From Hormiphora californensis (Eukaryota; Ctenophora; Tentaculata; Cydippida; Pleurobrachiidae), in NCBI GenBank assembly GCA_020137815.1, contig CM035351.1:4733078-4797077 (forward strand): a stretch of 64,000 nucleotides of DNA, in the 5' to 3' direction. A model generated the notes under the pieces. The model was not told the origin of the DNA. It did no database searches and saw only the letters and a list, made by a program, of their open reading frames with translations. Below, one piece after another: positions 1 to 12,700 of the stretch (position 1 is its first letter; every line of letters begins with the position of its first letter). Position numbers and translations under genes: made by a program.

Positions 1-73
1 TTCATATTGAACATTGATCAAGCTGCTATTCCCAATAAGAATACACTTGCTAATAACCCATGTGTTTCTACAG

Positions 74-769
74 GATGGAACAGTTTCCCAGACCCCTGCT
101 GGACCGGCCATGGCCCGTGGACAGTGGACCCCAGTCAACACCCTACCCTACCAGATATACCGGCCTCAAGAGTGGGGTGCAGACAGGATGTACCCCAACT
201 ACCACAACCAGACCACACTGAACGCTCCTCCCCTCCCTCTCAGACCTGGTATGTTGTCATCTTGCAGTGAGAGTATATCACTGTACTATGGTGGTTTTGT
301 AGTGGGACGGTACCTCTCGGGTTTATAAACAATATAGCCAGATTGAGATTGATATAGTGCCGATTGAGTGTGTTGTTACCCTCCAACATTCTAAACGTGT
401 TTCTTTTCAGACCTAATGGCCCAGATGGCCCGACTGGATAGCGTCTACCTTGAAGAGGATGAGGCGCCCCCCGCATACGATGACCGGCACACAGACAGTC
501 CTCCCCTTCTCCCACCAACCCCAGTCTCCCTGCAAGGCCCACCCGTCTGCTTCAACCGCTACACGCCTCCACAGTTCAACACTTGTCCATCAGGACCCCA
601 TTACGCTTCGGTAGGGGGCGACTATGCCGTGATAACGGCACCCGCCCCCACACAGAGACAGTACAGCATGGACTTGAGAGCTTTTACCGCACACCCCTCT
701 TCTAATTCCACTAACACAGACAATAGTGGGGCCGGCCTCGGTGTGGGGCCAAACCATAGTGTTATCTGA
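74..769 (+). CDS. 3' end of a gene encoding a proline-rich tail with PPxY and PDZ-ligand motifs (partial)
   Basis: Two exons are visible, 74-248 and 411-769, joined by a GT-AG intron (donor GTATGT at 249, acceptor TTTTCAG before 411). The phase agrees across the junction, and the stop is at 767-769. The 5' part lies outside the window. The protein is low in complexity and rich in Pro, Tyr, Asn and Ser. It contains an acidic stretch followed by PPAY (a WW-domain ligand of the PPxY type) and ends in HSVI, which fits a class I PDZ ligand (S-x-hydrophobic). These are typical of the cytoplasmic tail of a membrane receptor or transporter. That role is inferred, since no membrane segment or catalytic domain is visible here. 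The family was not recognised. Confidence 0.6.
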
Positions 770-3188
770 AAGGGTTCAGAGAGGTGGCGTGTTTTAGAAT
801 TTTTGTTATGTTGTGTTTCTCAAGTGTGAGAGAGAGTTCGAGTGAGTTGGCCCAGCTGTGTGCCACTTGATGACCCAATTCAGACACACTATTTGCTCAC
901 AGTCACGAGTTGGGTTGCCAAAAATGTGGCACACAGATAACTATATCTGAGAGGTTCCAGATATATAAATTAACTTATTGAATGATATATCGAGATATAT
1001 TATACCGTTTATTGGCCCATCCGGTTATACATAATACTATCAATACAAACTGTTCTGTAAGAATACGATTTCCTGTGAAAATACTGCTGCCATAGCAACC
1101 TTTTTTTTTGTAAAACTCATATTATCCTATAAATACTTTAACATCCTAACATTATTCGTGCACTATTATTTACATTTATTTTAATGCCCAGTGCAACGAA
1201 CCTTTTTCATAAATGCCTTATTATTATTTTTTTGAATTTTCAATCTTTATTCAAAAGACAATTCAAGTCAGACCGTACGTACTTTTAAATTTAAATTTAC
1301 GTACAATTTACAAGGTCCTAAGTTAGATGGGGTTTTACTGATAAACTATTTCGGGGTATTCTGAACAGTCATATCAGATGAAACCCCTTCTAATCGCCCT
1401 TTTATTTCCTATCAACGTTTGCTTTTTTAACCCGTGGTACCCAGAAATGTTTAGTGGGTGTTTGAGAGGGTAATTGTTAGTTTCCCAAAACAAAAACTGG
1501 GCAGAAAGGGATGGTTTTTTGGGGAGTTTTTGTGCTGTTGCTGCTGTTAACACAATTATCACGGCATCGGAGAGAGAATTGTCACTACAGTGTGATATTG
1601 TACTCATGAGTATAACCATTCTGATCTGATGCTATGTAAATATTTCAAAAAGAAAATTAACGTGTTTTTATTTGTTTGACTTTGGGATGCGAATGCGATG
1701 CGGGTCTCTTTCTCACTATATTTTCCATATCGAGGGCCAAAATGATGCACGTATCAGCTGACCTTGGTGACATATAGACACCTGGCGCACGGTGTCTATG
1801 TCACCAACAGCTGACCTAGCGGCAACAACTTATACCCAATCTGTTAGTGTAACAAATCTGAACAAAATAATAAAGAAAAGGGGAAGAAAATGACTGTTTA
1901 GCGGCGCCGACCCCGTTTTAACCTGTCTGGTGGCGCCGACCCAATCTGAGTGCACTGTCGCGAGAATTCAAATGGGGTATCATAACATCAACTAACCCTG
2001 TACGCTGCCAGACAGATATTGATTCTCAATTCAACAATCAACAGATTGGTTCGGCCATGCCAGACAGATCAAAACTTACTCAACAAATCAAAACGGTCAA
2101 TATAAATAGTAATCTCTATACGGGGTCACACTAATCCTTTCTCGGACTGCATGGCATTGGCGAATGTCATTGTCACTGCCAATAATCTGATCACAGTTCT
2201 CATCTGAAAGAAATGAGAATAGGGTCAGGCGGCAGGCCAATGCAATGTTCTGACAGGTCTGGCGGCATCAACACACTCAGTGCTGCAAGTGCACGCTCAG
2301 ATTAGGTTTTGAGAATCAAAACGGGGCTGGCTACGCCAGACACTTCTCACATGTTTCGCTCAGTGAGTCAGTGAGGAGAGCGGTCAGACATCACATTGAC
2401 GGGGGACCCACTGGTCAGTGTCGACTTTGCCCAATGCCCGCGTAGTATAGTATAGGGGATCGCCTTTGGGCGCGAGAAAATGAGGGGCACGACGTGCCCA
2501 AGTGTCGACTGCTCTCCCAGACCCTTCCAGTGACTCTTTTCAATGACCAAACCATGACACCGCTTTCTCGTTTTGAAATTTCAATCTGCTGACGAACAAT
2601 TCGGAGCAAACTATCTGATTCGGGGCTATCTGACTGGACAGGCCCCGTTTTGATCGACAGTGTGCTCAGACCTGTCTGGCGGCGCCGACCGGCTCATATC
2701 AATCATCGGGTCGGCACCGCCAGATAGGCTGTCAGGCCAATGCTCTGACAGCAGACAGGCGGTATATGAGTATGACACGACGTCAACTTTGTCGCATAGT
2801 AGCCATATAGCAACATCAGGAATGTACGAGAAAGCGTTGCCAGTTCAACCAATTCCAAAAGTCAGAGATTTTAATTGATCAAAACGATATAATCGTTAAA
2901 TATTTTAAACATCGATTAAAACAGTCTTTGTGACAAACACTCTCAATGTCTCTATATATCTTGTTGAGTAACATCTTTAGACGGTGATCAGCTTGCGGAG
3001 ACGTCGAACTAGAGCGGAGGTGAAGCTAGACGTTACTGTTGACGTGTTTTTACTCTGAAATGGATTTGAGTATTAGGTATTTGTATATGGGGATATCGTT
3101 AGGCAAAAGCTGCCGTCTGCAGATAATGTGCTAAGTAGAATCTGGCAAAAACTGTATCAGTATGGCCGATGGCGTCGCCGGACCCGTT
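770..3188. other. Repeat-rich spacer without a convincing gene
   Basis: No ORF in this stretch has splice signals or recognisable domains. It holds an imperfect hairpin at about 1752-1818 and, from about 1895 to 3240, several degenerate copies of a motif with core GTCTGGCGGCGCCGACC, often followed by CCCGTTTTAA and separated by sequence such as CAGTGTGCTCAG. Some copies face each other. It looks like decayed transposon or satellite-like material. Confidence 0.4.
1752..1818. repeat. Imperfect hairpin (inverted repeat)
   Basis: Arms TCAGCTGACC-TTGGTGACAT and a matching reverse complement ending in GTCACCAACAGCTGACC flank a short loop around TGGCGCA. The arms include GACACC/GGTGTC and GGTGAC/GTCACC, with a two-base length difference. 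It may be a small foldback element. No second copy was seen. Confidence 0.5.
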
Positions 3189-6100
3189 TTAATTCTCAAA
3201 AACGACAGTGCGCTCAGATCGGGCCGGTGCCGCAAAGAGAGCAATAATAAGTTGGGGGAGTAGTAGTCGAGTAAAGGTAGAAAAATATTTCACTCTTACC
3301 GAGGTGAAGTCCACTATTTTCTTGAGAAACGGATCCGTAAGATGGTGAGAGAGTTCTCGAGTCAACTGAAAAGAAATAGGTTGGGATATCATTTATGATT
3401 TATTATTATTTGTTTTCCGGAAGAAAAATAAAACAAAATGTCTCATAATTTTCAAGCGTTTCACTGTATGTGATTCCTAATTCCCCCAACCCCATTATCA
3501 TGATTACAGTCTCCATGTCTACATTCAAAGTTCGAACCAACCACCCTGCTAACTGCCTACGTCAATCTATGTTGTTTTAACAACCATGATAAGTGGGGAT
3601 AATCATCACTATCAAATACTTAGCAAGTTCGAAACTCAAAAATGGGCGTCATAGAGGCATTTTAAGAATTTAAGTGATGAAAATTGATTCAAACAAAGTT
3701 CTCAATGACGTTGCGTAAGCACAAATGAATTTACTACAGCCTGGCATCGGTCCACCTATAAAATACCACATTTCAACCCATCACCAGTTATGTTTCAACT
3801 ACTACTTCTGCTGGTTGCTGCTGTGGTCCAAGTCCTGGATGCTATTCCCCCTGCTGGACTCCTGCATTCCATTCCCCCTCCTGGATTCCTGCTCCCGGAT
3901 CTTATTCTCCCTGATTGGCTCCCGGATGATATTGTCTCTAAACTCCCGGATGATGTTCCCTCTAAGCTCCCGCTCCCGGATGCCATTCCCCCTGCTGTAC
4001 TCCCGGTCCTGGATGCTGGAGTAGTTCACTATCTAGAAGATGGGGATGGTAACATTATGATCTCCCTCCCTACCCTCCCCGATATGGATCTACATCTCGA
4101 CCCGGAACATTTTGATGATGACGACCATTTTCAAGGAGATAAGATATACGAGCACCCTCTCTCCATGCCCCCAGTAGACCCTGATTGCATGGTGGATTGT
4201 AGAGATGAACAGATAGAGAGTGGAACTGATGGGGAGGAGGATTCTAAACTTCTCTGCCACTTTGATTGCCTTACGTATAGACAGTTTAAAGAGGTATAAT
4301 TATTCCCAGAAATAATTTGTTAGGACATGATGTATCTTACAAATATAGACAGTCTGTACTTTACTTGTTACTAATTGAAGAATCTAACACAGGCATGATT
4401 CTGTTTAACCAGTTTATCTTTCCACAGATCAATGACAAATTTATTCGGGATTTTGGTTACGATATTGGAGATATTGGAGTATCGGAGGCGATCAGGATGT
4501 GGAGAAAGGGACATGATCATGATTTTATCTACTCCCCCGAAATGCCGAAACATCAACTGCATGTTGACGAGTTCCATCATTTTGAGGAAAACATGGAACC
4601 GGAGATCACGAAGAAGGAAAAGAAAAAAGAGAAGAAATCTGGGAGGAAAGAAAGGAAAAGCGAGGAGAAGAAGTTAAAGAAAAGTGCAAAGAAATTAGAG
4701 AAGGAGCAGAACAAAAATGAGAAAGCTGTAAAGAAAATTGAAAAACAAAAGCAAAAGTGTATGGCAAAATGCATGGTGAATAGTTTGTTGTAGAAGTTTG
4801 TTGTAGAAGTTTGCTTTTTTAGAATTTTAGAATTTTTTAGAATTTTTAGAATCTTCGATTTTTTTTAGAACTTTCGATGATTATCCAAAACTTGTTTACA
4901 ATAATTACAGTAGTTTTCACGTCCAAAATTCGTGGGACTGTTCGTTAAACGATTACAACTCTTTTCAATGACCCGCCATGGTGAAAAGAGTAACAGTAAT
5001 TACAGTCGGACCCCGATTTACCGGGATGCTCGGGGGAAGGGGCCGGTAAGTCGGGGTTCCGGTAAGTCGGGGTTCCGGTAAGTCGGGGTTCCGGTAAATC
5101 GGGGTCGGACTGTACCTGTTTGATGGAGTCCTGACTGGATAGAAGTTGTTTCTTGGGCTGGTGGGTGTCCGCTCTACCGTGACCGTGTAATGGTGAACAT
5201 GCCTCCACAGCAGGTACACCAGGTTCTCTGTTAGTTGGGTGTACAATGTCAGCTCTTGGTCCTTGTTATCGGCCAACTGTTCCAACCTAGAATGGGATAG
5301 AGTAGGGGATGTCAGGAGGGGATGTCAGGAGGGGATGTCAGGAGGGGTTGTCAGGAGGGGATGTCAGGAGGGGTTGTCAGGAGGGGATGTCAGGAGGGGA
5401 TGTCAGGAGGGGTTGTCAGGAGGGGTTGTCAGGAGGGGTTGTCAGGAGGGGTTGTCAGGAGGGGATGTCAGGAGGGGATGTCAGGAGGGGTTGTCAGGAG
5501 GGGATGTCAGGAGGGGTTGTCAGGAGGGGTTGTCAGGAGGGGTTGTCAGGAGGGGTTGTCAGGAGGGGTTGTCAGGAGGGGATGTCAGGAGGGGTTGTCA
5601 GGAGGGGTTGTCAGGAGGGGTTGTCAGGAGGGGTTGTCAGGAGGGGTTGTCAGGAGGGGTTGTCAGGAGGGGTTGTCAGGAGGGGTTGTCAGGAGGGGAT
5701 GTCAGGAGGGGATGTCAGGAGGGGTTGTCAGGAGGGGTTGTCAGGAGGGGTTGTCAGGAGGGGTTGTCAGGAGGGGTTGTCAGGAGGGGTTGTCAGGAGG
5801 GGTTGTCAGGAGGGGATGTCAGGAGGGGATGTCAGGAGGGGTTGTCAGGAGGGGTTGTCAGGAGGGGTTGTCAGGAGGGGATGTCAGGAGGGGTTGTCAG
5901 GAGGGGATGTCAGGAGGGGATGTCAGGAGGGGTTGTCAGGAGGGGTTGTCAGGAGGGGATGTCAGGAGGGGATGTCAGGAGGGGATGTCAGGAGGGGTTG
6001 TCAGGAGGGGTTGTCAGGAGGGGTTGTCAGGAGGGGTTGTCAGGAGGGGATGTCAGGAGGGGATGTCAGGAGGGGTTGTCAGGAGGGGATGTCAGGAGGG

Positions 6101-6695
6101 GATGTCAGGAGGGGTTGTCAGGAGGGGATGTCAGGAGGGGTTGTCAGGAGGGGTTGTCAGGAGGGGTTGTCAGGAGGGGTTGTCAGGAGGGGTTGTCAGG
6201 AGGGGATGTCAGGAGGGGTTGTCAGGAGGGGTTGTCAGGAGGGGATGTCAGGAGGGGATGTCAGGAGGGGTTGTCAGGAGGGGATGTCAGGAGGGGATGT
6301 CAGGAGGGGTTGTCAGGAGGGGTTGTCAGGAGGGGATGTCAGGAGGGGTTGTCAGGAGGGGTTGTCAGGAGGGGTTGTCAGGAGGGGTTGTCAGGAGGGG
6401 ATGTCAGGAGGGGTTGTCATTGTGGGCGGGAAAACGCCATCGGAATAGGACATCTGGTGTGGAATATTATATGGGTAATGTTTTCTAACCTGATTTGAGC
6501 GTATCGGGCCCGTTCAGAAGCACTACACTTGGCTGTATCCGTCACGATCCAGCTAGCCAGCTCCCTTTGCTCCTCGGTGCTGAGCTGACCAACGTGGAAT
6601 GCCTGCAGCAGTTTGGGGCTGTTATTAACTAGCTCGTCTGGGGGCTGTAATTAACTAGCTGCACAAGCAATTAACTGAGAAGAGTGAGAGAGAGA

Positions 6696-6762
<67 letters not shown>

Positions 6763-9700
6763 TGGTGTCTAATTTGGACGTTGACCACGGTAATAATCTA
6801 ACACATAGAGGCAGTTGCAGCACACGCCGCACTTGTTCCGCAACAGACTGCAGATTTGCTCCAGGAGCTACAGATAGCTTTCTCTCTATCTCTCTCCCCT
6901 CTCCCTCTCCCTCTCTTTCTATCTCTCTCTCTCTCATTTATTTATTTATTGACTATCACGGTATTATCTATTTTTGCTTGCTCCTCTCAATTTCTGAATT
7001 ATATTCCCAATTCCCATGCTCATTCCTCATAATATTTCTTACAGGAACTATCTAGCAGGAACCGACCGAATCAGGAAATACTGGTCCCTGATTGGCTGAT
7101 AACCAGTCACGTGACCTAAATAACAAGTTCTGATTGGTTGTTTACTTGTTTCGGTCGGTTCCCAATTCCCATGCTCATTCCTCATAATATTTCTTATTAG
7201 TTTTTCTGGAGAAGCACTCGAAGCTCTGGCCGCTGCACTCTGTTTGGAATGTCGTCGCAAATATTAAACTCCCTCTCTCTCTCCTCTTCATCTGTCTTTC
7301 TCTCTCATTTCCTCTCCATCTTTTTACATGGCACATGTGTTGCATTTCCTTCTCCCTCGTCCCAACGGTTTGGACGAGGGTCGCCCCGTAATTAATCCTA
7401 ATTAAGATGGTGGTTAAAAAGAGTGTGCCTTTCCCTAACCTCCCTTTTCTTCCCACAATAGTGTTGCGTGTGATTGAACAATGGACTCCACAATATATAT
7501 CGAAGATTCCTCCTCAGGCCCTTCCTCAGAGAGTGATAGGCAACTCTCCGGTACCAGACACAATACTAACTCTAGAACCTCCGACCCCTGAAACACCACC
7601 CACACATCCAATCGGAGCGGGAGAGTTTCCTGATCCAGCAAGGGATGGAAGATTGGAGGCAATCGAGGAATCTCCCCCGGAGGACTCGAGTCCCGATAAG
7701 AGTCCTGACTCTGATGTCCAAACACCCCAGATTCTGTCGGAACTACGCGGTTTCAGCAACTCCCCTGCATCCCCCGGCAGAGAGGGAACCACACAGTCTC
7801 CCTATGCTGATTTTGATCCTGCTATGTTTTCCCTGGCATTTGGAATGCCCCAACAACAGCAGCCAGTGATAACTACCAAGAGGATGGAATTCCCGGAACC
7901 CTCAGTTAGCTGTGAAACAAGGGTATTCTCAGTGCCCTCGGGTAGCAGTGAGGTTCGATCAGTCCCTGGGGCATCTTCATCAGGAGAGGTCCGAGCATTC
8001 CCTGGGCCATCATCAACAGGCGAGGTCCGATCATTCACGGTCCCCTTGACTAGCTCGGTTGTGAGTTGTGATCCAAGCACCGACGATGAAACTCTCCACT
8101 CCACCTCCTCACCCCTTTCCAAACACACTGGTTCCATCAGAGAGCTGAGACAGGAGCGGGAGGCCAGGTCTCGATTGCAGTGCCGGAGTATCAGCCCTTT
8201 TGACATGCCAAATCCAGAACAGGTTGCCGAGGCGAGTAGGAGGAGAATGTCTCTGGATATCCCTGGACTTCACTCGACTACCTCACCCAGTACCTCCCCT
8301 CGATCTATCAAGAGGCTCCAGACGATCTCGGCTGAGTCTTCACCAGCAACCCCGGATACACAGACAGCTATTGAGAGAATGATCAATTCGCCACGTTCCC
8401 GTGAGAAATTCTCCTCGTCTGTTAGGAAGAGCTCAGCATTTACCAGTCTATTTGGTGCGGATCAGTCCGATTCTGGTCACAGTGGTAGCGGGGTGACTCC
8501 AAGCAGTGGACCCAGTAGGAGCCCGAGAAGGGCCTCCATAGCTCAGATGTTTAGGGGAAACCCAGACCGCAGACCTAAATCGGAGACACCCCGAGTATCA
8601 GACACGAGCTCCGCCTCCACTGCATCTCGACCGGTCAGGAAACGCCGGTCCACCCTAACAAAACTAGCAGATGCAGTGGTGTCTGCATTTATCAACAAGG
8701 GCGAACAGGAAGCCCCAGATGGGACACAAGGTCGCCCAAAGAAGGTTGCTAAAAAAGAAAGTAGCGCTGAAAACAATCCCTGCTGTACAGCGGCAGACAT
8801 CCCAGCCCAGTGAGTCTCCACCATCCCTCCTTGTTACATCCACAGAACTCTCGCCGGAACAGGAGGAGGCTGTCATCCAGCCCTTGCCAGCGCACATCAT
8901 GGCACCCCCACTATCCAGAATGAACAGGGCTAGAAGGAACTCTATCATGCCCGGGGGTGGTCCACCTCAGTTGGTAATGAGGAAGGTGGATAGTAAGAAG
9001 GATGTTACTGATAAGGATCGACCAAAGATTGATGATGTTGTCTTTACTGTCAATCAGAAGGGGGAGATGGAGATGTTTGAGGTCGTCCCGGAGGAGGTTC
9101 CAGTTATACCACCAGGTCAGTGTACAGTCGGACCCCGATTTACCGGGCAAAGCCTTCCCCCCCGAGCATCCCGGTAAATCGGGGTCCGACATTACTGAGA
9201 TTCTCTATAGCTTCTCTTCAGATTCTCAGTAGTGAAACTACTTGTATCAGTGAGATCACCAGATAGACTCTGGAACAGTGATTGTCGTCATGATATCATG
9301 AACGTGTCAACTGTCTAAACTGTCTTCCCATACCAGGCCGGATAACTGAGATCAACTCAATGATGGAGTTTCACCGAGCTCTCAATGCCGCAGGTATAAT
9401 GTGCCTAATTTCTTCTCTGTTATTATCTTGGCTCCCTGAAGATTCCAATCCACCACCCTCCCTTTTGTTCTGCTGCTGTGCTCTACATATTCATTTTAGG
9501 AGTGAATATCTTGTTATATCAAGAATCAGGACAAACCATCTCTTTGTAATGGCTCTCAGGAAAACACTTCAACACCCCCCTCCCTACAGGTGACATGTTA
9601 GTAGTGGTGATCTACACAGCGAGGTGGTGTGGTCCCTGGAGGGTGATGAGACCTGTGGTGAACGGACTCACCCACATTCACGCTGACGTCTTCTTTTATG

Positions 9701-12700
9701 AGGTAGCTACAACATTGTTCGACCCTCCTTCCCCGTGAACAAAACAAACACAACAGAGATTTTGAGTTAATTATTCACACCGCATAACAAGACATTCTCT
9801 TGTTTTTCTGTGTAGATCATAATTCACTGAGTTTTGTGTGAATGGCGACATCCCATTTCTCAATCTCTAAACCCTCTCCCCCACAACCTCCCTTCTCTCT
9901 CCTCCATCCATCTCCCCCTCCTCCAGCTCTCCAATCTCTAACCCCCATCTCCCCCTCTTCCAGTTCCCTAATCTCTAAACCCCATCTCCCCCTCCCAGGT
10001 CGATGTAGATGACAACGAAGATCTATCAATATCCCGGAGAATCGTGTGCATGCCAACTTTCCAATTCTTCAAATCATGCTACCAGCTGGATACATTCCGG
10101 GAACCAAACCGAGTCAAGGTGGACGAGACTATTAGAAAGTTTAAAAAGTTGGAGATAAAGGAGAATGATTGGAGATATGAAAAGTATCCTGGGACTCCCG
10201 ATCTTCGGTTGTTACACTTTAGGGCGGGACTCGGGGCTACCAGGTCTACTAACGATATGGTCTACTGAGATTCGAACTGCGCTATTTTATAGAAAAAGTC
10301 TGAGAGAGTACAGAACGGACAGTGATTCTAGAATTAACTCCAGGATGGAGAGTGAGAAGAAGTGAGAGCGAAAGAGAGAGAGAGTGAGAGTGAGAAGAAG
10401 TGAGAGTGAAAGAGAGTCTCTCAGAGAGAGAGAGTTCACCTTATGAGTTAGTTGACTGTAGTTGTCAGAGTGGTGAGAGCTACCGTCCAGTGCCTTCTGA
10501 AGGAGTGTTATCAGAAGACTTAGACTGTTTCCGTGGCCCTTCCTGGCACCTGAGGGAGAGTATTTGGTTACGAAGTTACCCCTTGCCAGCGTGCGCGAAG
10601 GTCGCCCGGCGACCTAAACAGAGTGTGAGGTGTCCTCGATACCAAGAAGAGTATTGGGTCAGACGGAGAGAGATTCGAGAAGGAGAGAGATTCGGGAGAA
10701 ATCAGAACGATAAAGTGAGAGATACGAGAAAACATATTGAGAGTGAGAGTTGTGTACTACACATCCAGTGCAGTAGGTGCGAGGACAGGCACTGACTGTA
10801 ACATCTCGCACGCTGTTTAGTGTTGTGTTCCGTGAGTGTCAAAATGTGGTTACTGAAGGACAGCATAATTAGTAATTATTAATTACACGTGTTTCATGCC
10901 ATCATGTACCGCAGTTCAGAGCTGAATTAAAAAAATTAAATTGAGAAATTAATGGAGGAGAGAATGGAACCTAAACATAACTTTAATTTTACTGTGTGTC
11001 GTGCCACGGTGTACATGGACATTTGGGACTATTTAAACTGTGTTGTTAAAAAAAAGAACTTTACATCCCATCTCTATCCTTCAAGGATTCGAAGTTACCC
11101 CTCCCTTGCCAGAAAGGTCGCGGTTATTTCGTAATACAAAAAAGACTCACCTAGTTCAGTGCTAAAGAGGGCGTTGATAACATTTCCATTTCCCATCGCA
11201 CTGACAGCATATGAGATTACATTCGTTACAATCTGCAGCTTCAATGTCTGTATCTCCAGATCCTGAAATGACAACAACAAGTAGTCAATGTACATATTGG
11301 GGTGGGACACGTACAAACTCAACAACAACAATATAGTCAGCTGAATTTTTCACAGTCCAGCGACTCAAATGTTTCTTTAGGTCATGCACGTCGGAGTGGC
11401 ACTTGTGTTAGAAATAGAAATGAGATAAGCACATCATCCAAATAACCATCCAATTCTCTCTCACCGTATCAGCAGAAGTGCATTTCCCCGGTAACTGCAG
11501 GCTATGTAGAAGGTTGAGGAGGTGTCTCTGTAGCTGGGCACTAGTACTCTGCATCTGGATGGTCACGGCAACATCATCATCAGTGGTGTGGTGGTTGGAA
11601 CGGAGCCAAGCCAGGAGTGACGTCACGAGAGAGAGGTCCTGGTAGTCCGATTTGCTCCTCTCACCTCCTCCCTTTATAATGGAGGATATGAGCTCACTGT
11701 GGGCACACACGAAGTGGGACGCCTGAGAAAGAAAGAAGGGGTTGTTAGTGTTATACAGTGAGTAGTGGGTGATTGAGATGATGAGATGCCATGGAATGTT
11801 TCATGTGGATGAAAAGGTAACGAGCAACTAGTTGGGGGGGGGGGTGGCTAGTTGATGAACTCTCCTGTCGTTCAGATATCGAGAAAGAAAAAGAGATATC
11901 GAGAGATATCGAGAAAGAGATATCGAGATATAGATATCGAGAAAGAGATATCGAGAAAGAAAAAGAGATATCCGTTTACCCGAGGTTGGTATAGAAAGTG
12001 AACAAGTACCTGTTTGGTTGCTACAATGTACCTGTTTGGTTGCTACAATGTACCTGTTTGGTTGCTACAATGTGCCTGTTTGGTTGCTACAATGTACCTG
12101 TTTGGTTGCTACAATGTGCCTGTTTGGTTGCTACAATGTACCTGTTTGGTTGCTACAATGTGCCTGTTCCCCAGGGATGTCAACAGAGACGTTAGGAGAG
12201 TTAGGACAGGTTGTACCAAGAGATGCTGTCTATATAGCTCACTCGCAACGGGCAGCTGGTGTAGTATAGTCAACTCAGATAACCGGGAGATAAGACCACA
12301 ATCAAGAAGGGTGCTGGCCCCTGCCTCCGTCTGTGCTATCTGGGTTAGGAAGGCTAACTTCGCCTCGTAGATAAACAGCGGTTTGATGTTGTCCGATCCG
12401 ATACCAATTAGCATGTTTTGGTTGTCAGACTGGATGGATTCGATGAAGTGTTTTAGGTAACCCTTGCTGGTGAGGTGTTTTAGCCAAGTCTGGTAGGAAT
12501 CAGCTCCCATAACAATTGATAGGAGGGACAGGGACAGGATCTGAAATGTTACATGTTAGATTTAGAGAGGGACAGGATCTGAAATGTTACATGTTAGATG
12601 TAGAGAGGGACAGGATCTGAAATGTTACATGTTAGAGATAGAGAGGGACAGGATCTGAAATGTTACATGTTAGATTCATGAAAAAAAATCAATACTGAGA

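Noticed and set aside
5239-6498. Long + strand ORFs of about 380-420 codons in three frames
   Set aside because: They are the 13-bp minisatellite read in every frame; the peptide is the same repeat each time.
10400-10795. 131-codon + strand ORF after the thioredoxin-like gene
   Set aside because: It overlaps NUP205 exon 10440-10549, which fits in phase on the other strand, and contains a MITE fragment. Best seen as 3' UTR of the + strand gene.
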